Source: Prevotellaceae bacterium UBA2448
GTDB lineage: Bacteria > Bacteroidota > Bacteroidia > Bacteroidales > Bacteroidaceae
Assembly: GCA_002342585.1 (NCBI GenBank)
Contig: DDQG01000015.1
Span: 89,956 to 134,749, forward strand
Direction of reading: 5' to 3'
Length of the DNA stretch: 44,794 nt
In this document: piece after piece, positions 25,398-34,306 of the stretch
Numbering within the stretch: the stretch's first letter is position 1
How the letters are laid out: each line of letters opens with the position of its first letter
The notes under the pieces: generated by a model
The model's database searches: none
What the model saw: the letters and a program-made list of their open reading frames with translations, nothing else
What the model was told of the DNA's origin: nothing
Program-made: the position numbers and the translations under genes

Positions 25398-26666
25398 ATG
25401 GCAATAGTAAAACCGTTTAAGGGCGTTCGCCCACCAAAGGAGTTTGTTGAAGAAGTAGAGAGTCGTCCATATGATGTATTGGACTCTGAAGAGGCTCGTG
25501 CTGAAGCAGGAGATAATGAGAAGTCTTTGTATCATATCATCAAACCAGAGATTAATTTTGAACCAGGAACAAGTGAGTATGATCCACGTGTGTATGAGGA
25601 GGCAGCAAGGCAGTTCAAGAAGTTTCAGGACAAAGGTTGGTTAGTTCAGGACGAGAAAGAACAGTATTACATTTATGCACAGACATCCTGTCTGCCTGCA
25701 AACGGTAACAAGGAGAAGACTCAGTATGGAATTGTTGTAGGTGCTTACTCTGGTGATTATCAGAAAGGTGTTATTAAGAAACATGAATTAACTCGTGCTG
25801 ACAAAGAAGAAGACCGCATGAAACATGTTAGGGTAAATAATGCTAACATAGAGCCTGTATTCTTTGCCTACCCAGACAACAGAGTGCTTCTTGATATCAT
25901 TGAGAAGTATGCTAAGACAACACCTGAGTATGATTTCATTGCTCCGATTGATGGTTTTGGACATAAAGTATGGTGTGTAAGCGATGATAAGGATATAAAG
26001 ACTATTACAGATGAGTTTGCTAAGATGCCTGCTTTATATATTGCTGACGGACACCATCGTTCTGCAGCAGCAGCTCTTGTAGGTACAGAGAAAGCTAAGC
26101 AGAATCCTAACCATAGGGGTGATGAAGAATATAATTATTTTATGGCTGTTTGTTTCCCTGCAAGTCAACTGACAATCCTTGACTATAATCGAGTTGTTAA
26201 AGACTTGAATGGTCTAACTGATGAGGAGTTTCTCGAGGCTTTGAAGAAGAATTTTACCGTAGAGACTAAGGGTAAAGATGAATATAGAGCAAAGGAAATG
26301 CATGAATTCTCACTCTACCTTAGTGGTGTATGGTATTCGTTGAAAGCTAAGCCTGGCACTTATGATGAAAAAGACCCTATAGGTGTACTCGACGTAAGTA
26401 TCTCTAGCAAACTGATTCTAGATGAAATTCTTGGAATTAAGGATTTACGCCGTGATAAGAGAATTGATTTCGTAGGTGGTTTAAGAGGTTTGGGAGAATT
26501 AAAGCGTCGTGTTGACAACGGGGAGATGAAGATGGCTCTTGCCCTATATCCTGTCACCATGAAGCAAATTATGGATATTGCCGACAGTGGTAATATTATG
26601 CCTCCAAAGGCAACTTGGTTTGAGCCTAAACTGCGTTCTGGATTGATCATCCATAAACTTTCATAA
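25398..26666 (+). CDS. DUF1015 family protein
   Basis: A 422-residue cytoplasmic protein matching the DUF1015 (UCP033563) family, with the hallmark YIADGHHRSAAA near residue 215 and the opening VKPFKGVRPP. The His-rich motif suggests a metal-dependent enzyme or kinase-like active site, but no reaction is established. In other Bacteroidales the gene is often next to serC and serA; here those are missing and a YigZ-family gene follows instead, sharing one base (stop TAA and start ATG overlap at 26666). ATG 25398 is chosen because upstream codons overlap the promoter. Confidence 0.9.
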   Translation: MAIVKPFKGVRPPKEFVEEVESRPYDVLDSEEARAEAGDNEKSLYHIIKPEINFEPGTSEYDPRVYEEAARQFKKFQDKGWLVQDEKEQYYIYAQTSCLPANGNKEKTQYGIVVGAYSGDYQKGVIKKHELTRADKEEDRMKHVRVNNANIEPVFFAYPDNRVLLDIIEKYAKTTPEYDFIAPIDGFGHKVWCVSDDKDIKTITDEFAKMPALYIADGHHRSAAAALVGTEKAKQNPNHRGDEEYNYFMAVCFPASQLTILDYNRVVKDLNGLTDEEFLEALKKNFTVETKGKDEYRAKEMHEFSLYLSGVWYSLKAKPGTYDEKDPIGVLDVSISSKLILDEILGIKDLRRDKRIDFVGGLRGLGELKRRVDNGEMKMALALYPVTMKQIMDIADSGNIMPPKATWFEPKLRSGLIIHKLS

Positions 26667-27259
26667 TGGATTTATACAAAACCATAAAAGAAAAAGCAGA
26701 AGGTACTTATAGCGAGAAACGAAGTAAGTTTCTCGCTTTTGCTATTCCGGTCAGCACTGTTGACGAGGTAAAGCAGTTAGTAGCAGAATATCAGAAGAAG
26801 TATTATGATGCCAGACATGTCTGTTATGCATATATGTTGGGAGCAGAGAGGACTGAGTTTCGTACTAATGATAACGGAGAACCATCTGGTACTGCAGGGA
26901 AACCTATATTAGGACAAATCAATTCGAACGAACTGACCAATATCCTCATTATAGTTGTTCGATATTTTGGTGGTATAAAACTGGGAACAAGCGGCCTCAT
27001 CATTGCATATAGAATGGCTGCAGCAGAAGCAATTAATGCTGCTGAAATTATAGAAAAGACTGTAGATGAAGACGTGACGTTTATGTTTGAATATCCGCTG
27101 ATGAACGATGTGATGAAGGTTGTTAAGGATTTGGAACCAGAGATTGTGAGTCAGCAGTTTGACATGGATTGTCAGATGACACTAAGAATAAGGAAGGGAG
27201 AAATGGAACGACTAAAAGAAAGACTGGAGAAAATTGAAACACTTAGGATTACAGATTAG
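26666..27259 (+). CDS. YigZ/IMPACT family protein
   Basis: A 197-residue protein of the YigZ (UPF0029) family, related to eukaryotic IMPACT translation regulators. The conserved core is visible: RSKFLAFA, YYDARHVCYAY, NDNGEPSGTAGKPIL and VVRYFGGIKLGTSGLI. The C-terminal 70 residues match the family's second ferredoxin-like domain. Its biochemical role is unclear. Its start overlaps the DUF1015 stop by one base, and its last 26 bases overlap the transglycosylase start, so the three genes form a tightly coupled operon. Confidence 0.93.
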   Translation: MDLYKTIKEKAEGTYSEKRSKFLAFAIPVSTVDEVKQLVAEYQKKYYDARHVCYAYMLGAERTEFRTNDNGEPSGTAGKPILGQINSNELTNILIIVVRYFGGIKLGTSGLIIAYRMAAAEAINAAEIIEKTVDEDVTFMFEYPLMNDVMKVVKDLEPEIVSQQFDMDCQMTLRIRKGEMERLKERLEKIETLRITD

Positions 27260-28343
27260 TTTTGTCGTGTTGCTTTCTGCCCTACTCTTTTCGTGTAGAA
27301 GCAAACGTGCAGATTCACCCTTCGACAGGAGTGTGAAGGAACAGGAGTGGTTTGATTTGACAGAGATTCAAGAGAACGGAGAACTAATTGTTTTGACGGA
27401 ATATGGTCCAGACACTTATTTCGAGTGGAGAGGTGAACATTTTGGCAGACAGTATATGTTGGCTGATGCCTATGCACGTAGTATTGGTACAAGCATGAGA
27501 GTGGAAGTAGGTAGAAGTGTTGAAGAATTGCAGAAGAGAATGGCTACAGGCGATGGTGATATCATTATATATAATGTACCCGATTCGTTACAAACGGAGG
27601 ATAATGTATATCTGAAGGCTGACACTATCATAAGTGGCTGGGCTGTGAGCAAGAGGTGTCCGGAACTAGCAGAAAATCTGCAGGAATGGATTGAGAAAAA
27701 TAATACTAATCTAGTAGCTCTGTCAACTCTTGAGATAAGAACATCTAACGGTAGGAGATATACTCCTCGTAGGAGAGTATCAGCTCCAATCCTAAATTTG
27801 GCAAGGGGTGAGATTTCTATCTTTGACCCATTATTCAAGCAGTACGGAAAGAATCTGGGATGGGATTGGAAACTATTGGCAGCACAGGCGTATCAGGAGT
27901 CGGCTTTTGACCCAGAAGCTGTCTCGTTTATGGGTGCTATGGGGTTAATGCAGCTGATGCCATCGACAGCAAAAAGTGTTGGAGTTAAAATGGACAAAGT
28001 ATTTGTGCCAGAACATAATGTGAGAGGCGCTGCAAGACTAATCAGTTTATTAAAGGAACACTATTCAAAAATACATAATGAGTCTGAACGCATCAATTTT
28101 ATTTTGGCTGCTTACAATGCAGGTTCGGGACATGTGGATGATGCACGACGACTAGCAAAAAAATATGGAAAAGATCCTGATCGATGGTTAGGAAATGTAG
28201 ATGGGTTTGTGCTCAGAATGGCTCAACCTCGCTTCTATAATCAACCAGAGGTACAGCATGGTTATTTTCGCGGCCAGGAAACACACGATTATGTGAATAG
28301 TATCCGTAGCAGATGGGATGAATACAGGAGAAAGGTGAGATAA
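27234..28343 (+). CDS. MltF-like membrane-bound lytic murein transglycosylase (lipoprotein)
   Basis: A 369-residue lipoprotein that would cleave peptidoglycan between MurNAc and GlcNAc. The signal peptide ends in a lipobox (LLFSC, Cys21), so it is membrane-anchored. Residues about 45-170 are a shortened, substrate-binding-protein-like regulatory domain, as in MltF. Residues about 205-350 are an SLT domain with catalytic E222 (AYQESAFDP), GAMGLMQLMPSTA and AAYNAG. Translation starts at TTG 27234 inside yigZ, since this is what yields a complete signal peptide. A strong terminator follows at 28348. Confidence 0.88.
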   Translation: MKHLGLQISFVVLLSALLFSCRSKRADSPFDRSVKEQEWFDLTEIQENGELIVLTEYGPDTYFEWRGEHFGRQYMLADAYARSIGTSMRVEVGRSVEELQKRMATGDGDIIIYNVPDSLQTEDNVYLKADTIISGWAVSKRCPELAENLQEWIEKNNTNLVALSTLEIRTSNGRRYTPRRRVSAPILNLARGEISIFDPLFKQYGKNLGWDWKLLAAQAYQESAFDPEAVSFMGAMGLMQLMPSTAKSVGVKMDKVFVPEHNVRGAARLISLLKEHYSKIHNESERINFILAAYNAGSGHVDDARRLAKKYGKDPDRWLGNVDGFVLRMAQPRFYNQPEVQHGYFRGQETHDYVNSIRSRWDEYRRKVR

Positions 28344-28347
28344 TAAA

Positions 28348-28384
28348 AAAAATGAGCTCGATGTTTTTCGAGCTCATTTTTATT
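28348..28384. terminator. Bidirectional intrinsic terminator
   Basis: AAAAATGAGCTCGA at 28348-28361 pairs with 28368-28381 around a six-base loop, with a T tract on the plus strand and A-runs giving a T tract on the minus strand. It serves the convergent transglycosylase and methylmalonyl-CoA decarboxylase operons. Confidence 0.92.
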
Positions 28385-28404
28385 TAGAGTTTTTGGATTA
28401 TTGA

Positions 28405-29577
28405 TTAGCTGAGGAAGCCGAGCAGAACACCTGCTGCAACTGCACTTCCGATAACACCTGCTACGTTTGGTCCCATAGCATGCATGAGGAGGTAGTTATG
28501 CGAATCGGCTTTCAGACCTTCGTTTTGACTGATACGGGCAGCCATTGGTACAGCACTAACACCCGCATTTCCAATAAGAGGATTGATTTTGTTATCCTTT
28601 GAAAGGAACAGGTTCATGATGTGTACGAAGATGACACCGCTAGCAGTTGCGATGATGAATGCAAATGCACCAAGTGCAAAAATCTTAATTGTGTCAAGTG
28701 TAAGGAATTCACTTGCCTGAGTAGAGCAACCTACTGTAAGACCGAGCAACATAACTACGATGTCGTTCAGAGCACTACCAGCAGTCTTTGCAAGACGAGT
28801 TGTCTTTGTGCTTTCTTTTAGGAGGTTTCCAAAGAAGAGCATACCCAAGAGAGGCAGACCTGATGGAACAATAAATGTAGTGATGAGGAGTCCTACGATT
28901 GGGAAGAGCATCTTCTCAGTCTGGCTTACCTGACGAGGTGATTTCATCTTAATCTTACGCTGAGCCTTTGTAGTGAGGAGTTTCATGACAACAGGCTGAA
29001 GTACTGGTACGAGAGCCATGTATGAGTATGCACACACAGCGATGGCACCCATAAGATTAGGTGACAGTTTTGAAGAAAGGAAGATTGCCGTAGGTCCGTC
29101 GGCACCACCAATGATAGCGATTCCGGCTGCTTGGTTTGGTTCAAAACCCATTGCGAGGGCAATCATGTAAGCTCCGAAGATACCGAACTGAGCAGCAGCA
29201 CCAATAAGCATAAGTTTAGGATTAGCTATAAGTGCTCCGAAGTCAGTCATTGCACCAATACCGAGGAATACGAGTGGTGGATACCATCCCTGGCGTACTC
29301 CTTGGTAGAAAATGTTGAGTACGGAGTTGTCTTCATAGAGTCCTATTTCAAGACCTGCAGCCTTGAAAGGAATATTTCCCAAAATGATACCTAGACCAAT
29401 CGGGATGAGGAGCAGCGGCTCGAAATCTTTCTTGATTGCAAGCCATATAAAGAATGCACCAACGGCTATCATAATAATGTTAGCCCATTCGACATTGGCG
29501 AATCCTGTATATGTCAGGAAGTCGGAGAATTTCGAAGCTACAAAGTCCATTGTTGATACACTTTCTAATAGTAGCAT
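28405..29577 (-). CDS. mmdB: Sodium-pumping methylmalonyl-CoA decarboxylase, beta subunit
   Basis: A 390-residue inner-membrane protein with about nine to eleven hydrophobic segments. It belongs to the OadB/MmdB/GcdB family, in which decarboxylation of carboxybiotin drives sodium export. The signature GGADGPTAIFLSSKL (near residue 155) contains the conserved membrane Asp, and GNAGVSAVPMAAR near residue 340 is also family-typical. The start may be the ATG at 29577 or the internal MDF ten codons later. It is the last gene of the mce-mmdA-oadG-mmdC-mmdB operon, five bases after the biotin carrier. Substrate choice (methylmalonyl-CoA rather than oxaloacetate) is inferred from mce and mmdA. Confidence 0.93.
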   Translation of the reverse strand: MLLLESVSTMDFVASKFSDFLTYTGFANVEWANIIMIAVGAFFIWLAIKKDFEPLLLIPIGLGIILGNIPFKAAGLEIGLYEDNSVLNIFYQGVRQGWYPPLVFLGIGAMTDFGALIANPKLMLIGAAAQFGIFGAYMIALAMGFEPNQAAGIAIIGGADGPTAIFLSSKLSPNLMGAIAVCAYSYMALVPVLQPVVMKLLTTKAQRKIKMKSPRQVSQTEKMLFPIVGLLITTFIVPSGLPLLGMLFFGNLLKESTKTTRLAKTAGSALNDIVVMLLGLTVGCSTQASEFLTLDTIKIFALGAFAFIIATASGVIFVHIMNLFLSKDNKINPLIGNAGVSAVPMAARISQNEGLKADSHNYLLMHAMGPNVAGVIGSAVAAGVLLGFLS

Positions 29578-29582
29578 AGGTC

Positions 29583-30017
29583 TTACTCGATTGTTACGAG
29601 GACACTGCCCTCCATTACTGTATCACCCTTATTAACATTTACAGAAGCAATCTTACCGTCGCGTTCGCAGTCGATGTTGTTCTCCATCTTCATTGCTTCA
29701 AGTACGATGAGCGTGTCACCCTTCTTTACAGTCTGTCCAACAGTTACTTTAATGTCATTGATGGTACCTGGCAGCGGAGCAGAAACAACTGTGACTCCTG
29801 CTGCTACCTGAGCTGCCTCTACAGCTGCCTTTGGAGCTTCTACTGTTTTAACTGGCGCTGCTACGGCACGTACTACTGGCTTTGGCTGAACAACTGGTTT
29901 TTCGAGTTGTACGTCAAACTGGATGCCGTTTACCTCTACTGTTGCTATGTCACCTTCAACATTTTCAATTTTTACGTTGAAGTCTTGACCTTTAATTTTA
30001 TAATTGTATTCTTTCAT
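29583..30017 (-). CDS. mmdC: Biotin carboxyl carrier protein of methylmalonyl-CoA decarboxylase
   Basis: A 144-residue carrier that moves the carboxyl group between MmdA and MmdB. The C-terminal biotinyl domain (about residues 76-144) has the biotin motif EAMKMEN with K110 as the modified lysine. Before it is a Pro/Ala/Val-rich flexible linker (residues 40-75) and a short N-terminal domain. Its ATG overlaps the preceding oadG-like stop by four bases, so translation is coupled. Confidence 0.95.
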   Translation of the reverse strand: MKEYNYKIKGQDFNVKIENVEGDIATVEVNGIQFDVQLEKPVVQPKPVVRAVAAPVKTVEAPKAAVEAAQVAAGVTVVSAPLPGTINDIKVTVGQTVKKGDTLIVLEAMKMENNIDCERDGKIASVNVNKGDTVMEGSVLVTIE

Positions 30018-31069
30018 TTTTTAGTATGGTTTGTTGGGGTTGCGATATGATGCTGTGGAGTCTGACGCAGTTCGTGACTTTTATCAGACCACGATGAGTT
30101 TGAATTCTGATGGATTGTTATAATACCAGACTCAATATCGTGAGTACCTCCGAAATATTCGTGGAGGGCAAGACCGATAACTGCTGTATATGTTTCCATC
30201 GGAATACCTCTTGTCTCAATAGAAGCCTGCTTAGCTACTTCCATAACACGTTCTCCTGCATTGACAACAGGCTGAATAACTGGTTTTGTAACTTTATTGA
30301 CAACCTTTGCAAGGAGAAGTCCAAATCCTTGGAAGAAGAGGAAAAGAATGAGAAGACAAACAAAGACTACACCCATGCACATAAGAGTCATTGCAAAGCC
30401 GTATGGGTCTTTCTCTTTGAATTCACGAATCTTATCGTTATGATACTCTTGGTTAGGACCGTTTGGAGTAGCTTCAGAAGCTTCGCATACTTGCCATGTA
30501 TTGTCCGAAAGACGAGCGTAAGTCTGTCCAGGCTGCAAAGCAGGAATGGTTACGGAGTCAAGCAAATCTACCGCATTACCGTCGTAGAGAGCAATCCAGT
30601 TTTCTTCACCGGCTTTCAGTTGCACAGCACAAGTAGTATGGAGTGTGCCACGATTGCGATTGCCTACAAAAAAAGTGATACGTTGCTTAGCCTTGATGAG
30701 AGTACGAGGGTCACCTGCAGGAATAAGCGACATGAGTTGTTCGCGCTCAGGAGCCGACATTTTCTTGTCAAGTACCACCTTGTCAGTAGCTATAAAACAA
30801 TTTCTTATGTCATGAGTAGAATAAGAAGTGTTTTCAATTTCAATCCAGCTAGCTGGTTCTCCATATTCATCCTTATAGAAGGACGGACGCATACATTTTG
30901 CATCTGCTGGAGCAACACATCCGCTGTCTCCTGCTTCTGCTTTCATACAAGCCTTCTGGCAACAACCGAGAACGAATACTTCATTTATTTTGAAGTCGTA
31001 TGCTCCCTGTGCCATCATTGCTGTAGAAACAGCGAGGAGAGAAAATATTGATAATAATTTTTTCATCAT
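30014..31069 (-). CDS. OadG-type subunit fused to an N-terminal lamin-tail-like domain
   Basis: A 351-residue protein starting at ATG 31069, one base after the mmdA stop. It has a signal peptide (cleavage near MMAQ). A Cys-rich segment follows, with CC, C and C spacing near residues 33-58. A lamin-tail-like beta domain comes next (INEVF, SWIEIENTS, WIALYDG, about residues 25-215). One transmembrane helix lies at about 225-258 (GFAMTLMCMGVVFVCLLILF). The cytosolic tail resembles the OadG/MmdD gamma/delta subunit. In the classic sodium pump this subunit is under 120 residues and assembles the complex. Here the topology puts the extra domain in the periplasm. I recall similar fusions in other Bacteroidetes; their role is unknown. 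Confidence 0.8.
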   Translation of the reverse strand: MMKKLLSIFSLLAVSTAMMAQGAYDFKINEVFVLGCCQKACMKAEAGDSGCVAPADAKCMRPSFYKDEYGEPASWIEIENTSYSTHDIRNCFIATDKVVLDKKMSAPEREQLMSLIPAGDPRTLIKAKQRITFFVGNRNRGTLHTTCAVQLKAGEENWIALYDGNAVDLLDSVTIPALQPGQTYARLSDNTWQVCEASEATPNGPNQEYHNDKIREFKEKDPYGFAMTLMCMGVVFVCLLILFLFFQGFGLLLAKVVNKVTKPVIQPVVNAGERVMEVAKQASIETRGIPMETYTAVIGLALHEYFGGTHDIESGIITIHQNSNSSWSDKSHELRQTPQHHIATPTNHTKK

Positions 31070-31070
31070 C

Positions 31071-32636
31071 TTAGAGTGGTATGTTTCCATGCTTCTTAGC
31101 AGGATTTGTTAACGACTTAGTTGCAAGTTGTTCGAGAGCACGGATTACGCGGAAACGAGTGTTGCGTGGCTCGATGACGTCATCGATATAACCGTACTTA
31201 GCTGCCTGATATGGATTTGCGAATAGCTTAGTGTATTCGTCTTCCTTCTCCTTGATAAATGCAGCAGCATCACCACCCTCTTCTTTGATTGTCTTAGCTT
31301 CCTTAGCATAGAGCACCGCAGCAGCTCCGCTTGCGCCCATTACAGCAATTTCAGCTGATGGCCAAGCGTAGTTGATGTCACCACGAAGTTGTTTACAAGA
31401 CATCACGATGTGGCTACCTCCGTAAGACTTACGCAGAGTGACGGTTACCTTTGGCACAGTAGCTTCTCCGTAAGCGTAAAGGAGTTTTGCTCCGTGCAGG
31501 ATTACTGCGTTGTATTCCTGGCCAGTACCAGGAAGGAATCCAGGAACATCGACAAGTGTTACGAGTGGGATATTGAATGCGTCGCAAAAACGAACGAAAC
31601 GAGCACCCTTACGGCTTGCGTTGCAGTCGAGTACACCTGCGAGTTTTGATGGTTGGTTAGCAATCACACCAACAGCACGACCATTGAAACGTGCAAAACC
31701 AGTGATGATGTTCTGAGCAAACTGAGGCTGTACCTCAAAGAACTCGCCATTGTCCACGATAGCAGAAACCACTTCATACATATCGTAAGCCTGGTTTGGA
31801 TTGTCAGGAATGACTTCGTTAAGAGAATCCTCAAGACGATCAACCGGATCAGTACATTCTACCATTGGAGTTTCCTCCTGATTGTTCTGTGGAATGTACG
31901 AAAGCAACTGCTGAATCATAGCGATAGCCTCTTCTTCAGTTGCAGCTGTGAAGTGACATACACCAGACTTAGTAGAGTGAACAGAAGCACCTCCAAGACT
32001 TTCCTGGTCTACGTTTTCACCAGTTACACTCTTTACTACTGCAGGACCTGTCAAGAACATGTAAGATGTGTTTTCCATCATAAGTGTAAAGTCGGTAAGT
32101 GCAGGAGAATAAACGGCACCACCTGCACAAGGTCCGAAGATACCAGAAATCTGTGGAATCACACCACTGGCAAGGATATTGCGCTGGAAAATCTCAGCAT
32201 ATCCTGCAAGAGCGTTGATACCTTCCTGGATACGAGCACCACCTGAGTCGTTCAAACCAATAACTGGTGCACCAACCTTCATTGCCATATCCATTACCTT
32301 ACAGATTTTCTCAGCAAGAGTTTCTGAAAGTGAACCGGCATTTACTGTGAAGTCCTGTGCAAATACATAAACAAGACGACCTCCAATAGTACCAGAACCG
32401 GTTACAACACCATCGCCAAGATATTGTTTCTTCTCCATGCCGAAATTGTGGCACTTATGAAGTTTGAACATATCAAATTCTTCGAAACTGCCTTCATCAA
32501 GAAGCATAGCGATACGCTCTCTGGCTGTAAACTTACCCTTTGCGTGCTGTTTGTCAATAGCTTTCTCACCTCCGCCGAGGCGTGCTTTCTGTCGGAGTTC
32601 AATGAGCTCCTGTATTTTTTCTGTTTGTTTACTCAT
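31071..32636 (-). CDS. mmdA: Methylmalonyl-CoA decarboxylase alpha subunit (carboxyltransferase)
   Basis: A 521-residue cytoplasmic carboxyltransferase. It moves the carboxyl group of methylmalonyl-CoA to biotin, giving propionyl-CoA. The family overlaps with propionyl-CoA carboxylase beta, and both crotonase-like halves are present: LNDSGGARIQEG near residue 115 and VDVPGFLPGTGQE near residue 370. ATG 32636 is chosen because the in-frame ATG upstream overlaps mce; it starts 7 bases after the mce stop. With the membrane subunits behind it, the decarboxylase role is more likely than a biosynthetic carboxylase. Confidence 0.95.
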   Translation of the reverse strand: MSKQTEKIQELIELRQKARLGGGEKAIDKQHAKGKFTARERIAMLLDEGSFEEFDMFKLHKCHNFGMEKKQYLGDGVVTGSGTIGGRLVYVFAQDFTVNAGSLSETLAEKICKVMDMAMKVGAPVIGLNDSGGARIQEGINALAGYAEIFQRNILASGVIPQISGIFGPCAGGAVYSPALTDFTLMMENTSYMFLTGPAVVKSVTGENVDQESLGGASVHSTKSGVCHFTAATEEEAIAMIQQLLSYIPQNNQEETPMVECTDPVDRLEDSLNEVIPDNPNQAYDMYEVVSAIVDNGEFFEVQPQFAQNIITGFARFNGRAVGVIANQPSKLAGVLDCNASRKGARFVRFCDAFNIPLVTLVDVPGFLPGTGQEYNAVILHGAKLLYAYGEATVPKVTVTLRKSYGGSHIVMSCKQLRGDINYAWPSAEIAVMGASGAAAVLYAKEAKTIKEEGGDAAAFIKEKEDEYTKLFANPYQAAKYGYIDDVIEPRNTRFRVIRALEQLATKSLTNPAKKHGNIPL

Positions 32637-32643
32637 GGGTCTA

Positions 32644-33057
32644 TTATTTGTTTTGTGGTTCACAGAGTTCAGTTAAAATGCCAGCTGTTGATTTTGGATG
32701 CAGGAATGCGATAGACATCTGCTCAGCTCCTGGACGTGGTTTCTGGTCGATAAGACGAACGCCCTTGCCTTCTGCTTCTACGAGAGCTTCTGCAACACCG
32801 TCTTCAACAGCGAATGCAACGTGATGTACACCTTTTCCGCCCTTCTCCAGCCATTTTGCAACAGCGCTTTCAGGACTTGTTGGCTCAAGGAGTTCGAGTT
32901 TTACTTCACCTACTTTCAAGAAAGCAGTCTTCACTTTCTGATCTGCTACTTCCTCAATGGCATAACACTTAAGACCAAGTACGTTTTCAAAATAAGGGAG
33001 CACAGCATCGATGCTCTCTACACCTATTCCAAGGTGATCAATACGAGAAATCTTCAT
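32644..33057 (-). CDS. mce: Methylmalonyl-CoA epimerase
   Basis: A 137-residue glyoxalase-fold enzyme that interconverts the (R) and (S) forms of methylmalonyl-CoA, linking the B12-dependent mutase to the decarboxylase. The metal ligands are visible as H8 (IDHLGIGV), the HH pair in GVHHVAF, and a glutamate in LTELCEP near the C-terminus. It is the first gene of the operon. No mutase gene is in the window. Confidence 0.96.
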   Translation of the reverse strand: MKISRIDHLGIGVESIDAVLPYFENVLGLKCYAIEEVADQKVKTAFLKVGEVKLELLEPTSPESAVAKWLEKGGKGVHHVAFAVEDGVAEALVEAEGKGVRLIDQKPRPGAEQMSIAFLHPKSTAGILTELCEPQNK

Positions 33058-33119
33058 AATGATTTAAAAAATTTAATTGATTATTTCTTTAAATGTCGTT
33101 TATTCAAAAACATCAAAAA

Positions 33120-33151
33120 TGCCCCTTACGGGCTGAAATCTCACAAATATA
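33120..33151 (-). promoter_or_regulatory. -7 box and small leader hairpin of the mce operon
   Basis: On the minus strand TATATTTG (33151-33144) fits TAnnTTTG. No -33 TTTG is at the right distance. About ten bases further, a short hairpin (GCCC, loop, GGGC at 33133-33121) is followed by ATTTTTG. It could be a weak attenuator at the start of the roughly 80-base leader, or chance. Confidence 0.35.
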
Positions 33152-33280
33152 CACATTATATAATATATTGGGTGCATTATTTATGATAATTTTAGAAAAT
33201 AATTTCACAACTTATGCTTCCTGCTCCATTTTTCAGAATTGTTTAACTGCATTGTTAAACCGAGTTGACAAAACTATTCT

Positions 33281-33727
33281 CTACTTTATCGAATCAAAAT
33301 CGTCGAAATCTTCTTCTTCGTCATCATCCCAGTCGAAATCGAAATCGCCAAAAAACTCCGGATGAACAAACTCCTCCAGTTCGCGACGGTCTTTCTTTGT
33401 AGGTCGTCCAAGTCCCCTGGCTCTGTCAATAAATCCGGAGATACGATGCATCTCAAGCAATTCGAGCTGATCCTTGGTAGTAACGTTTTCTAGTACCTCT
33501 GGAACAAGCTTAGCTCCAACTCTGTTCTGGATTGCTTTCAGCACTTTGAACGAATAGGTAACAGGCGACTTTCTTACTTCTATCACATCACCTTCTTTTA
33601 TCATCTTCGAAGGTTTCTGTTTTACGCCTTTAATGGAGATTCTGCCATTTTTACAAGCGTCAGCAGCAATACTTCTTGTCTTGAATATACGAGCTGCCCA
33701 CAGCCATTTGTCCAGTCTTGCCTCCAT
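33281..33727 (-). CDS. S4-domain RNA-binding protein (Hsp15/HslR-like)
   Basis: A 148-residue protein with an N-terminal S4 RNA-binding domain (RLDKWLWAARIFKTRS... NGRISIKG, residues 3-60), as in E. coli Hsp15, which binds stalled 50S subunits carrying peptidyl-tRNA. The last 20 residues are almost entirely Asp, Glu and Phe, an acidic tail not found in E. coli Hsp15. It follows pth by six bases, in the operon rplY-pth-S4. Pairing with peptidyl-tRNA hydrolase fits a ribosome-rescue role. Confidence 0.88.
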   Translation of the reverse strand: MEARLDKWLWAARIFKTRSIAADACKNGRISIKGVKQKPSKMIKEGDVIEVRKSPVTYSFKVLKAIQNRVGAKLVPEVLENVTTKDQLELLEMHRISGFIDRARGLGRPTKKDRRELEEFVHPEFFGDFDFDWDDDEEEDFDDFDSIK

Positions 33728-33733
33728 TATATT

Positions 33734-34297
33734 TTATTTTTTGTTATATAGATTCATTGTACGATCAAGTCCTTGCAGACAGAACGACTTTATCATCTCA
33801 ATAACATAGTCAATCTTCTCCGCAACCACCTTCTTGTCTTCTTCTGAAAATTCGCCAAGTACAAAGTCCACCTGAGTTCCACGAGGGAAGTCGTTTCCGA
33901 TGCCGAACTTAATACGTGCATATTCTTGAGTCATCATGCACGACTCTATATTTTTCAGTCCGTTGTGCCCACCTGCTGAACCAGAGCCTCTCATTCTGAT
34001 CTTTCCTACAGGAAGTGAAAGATCGTCAACAATTACCAATATGTTTTCAATGGGAATATTCTCTTTCTGTGCCCAGTATCTTACAGCTGTACCAGAGAGA
34101 TTCATAAACGTAGATGGCTTCAGAAGGGTTAGTTCTGCGTTTTTCACACGACAATGCCCCACGAATCCATATCGCTTGTCTTCAAATACGACATTGGATG
34201 CCTTCGCAAAAGCATCCAATGTCATAAAACCTATGTTGTGACGTGTATTGGCGTATTCATCACCAATATTGCCCAAACCAACAATCAGAAATTTCAT
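33734..34297 (-). CDS. pth: Peptidyl-tRNA hydrolase
   Basis: A 187-residue enzyme that frees tRNA from prematurely released peptidyl-tRNA. The family motifs are intact: VGLGNIGDEYANTRHNIGF with N10 and catalytic H20, FMNLSG, VDDLSLP with the key Asp, and GSAGGHNGLKNI. Located nine bases after rplY on the same strand, a pairing seen widely in bacteria. Confidence 0.97.
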   Translation of the reverse strand: MKFLIVGLGNIGDEYANTRHNIGFMTLDAFAKASNVVFEDKRYGFVGHCRVKNAELTLLKPSTFMNLSGTAVRYWAQKENIPIENILVIVDDLSLPVGKIRMRGSGSAGGHNGLKNIESCMMTQEYARIKFGIGNDFPRGTQVDFVLGEFSEEDKKVVAEKIDYVIEMIKSFCLQGLDRTMNLYNKK

Positions 34298-34306
34298 TTT
34301 TCAGAA

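Noticed and set aside
30110..31051. 313-codon plus-strand frame opposite the OadG-type gene
   Set aside because: The minus-strand gene has domains, operon context and overlapping starts; the plus-strand frame is Cys/Ser/Phe-rich without any family pattern.
33241..33260. GTTTAAC hairpin downstream of the S4 gene as a terminator
   Set aside because: The seven-pair stem is AT-rich and no T tract follows on the minus strand, so it does not qualify as an intrinsic terminator.
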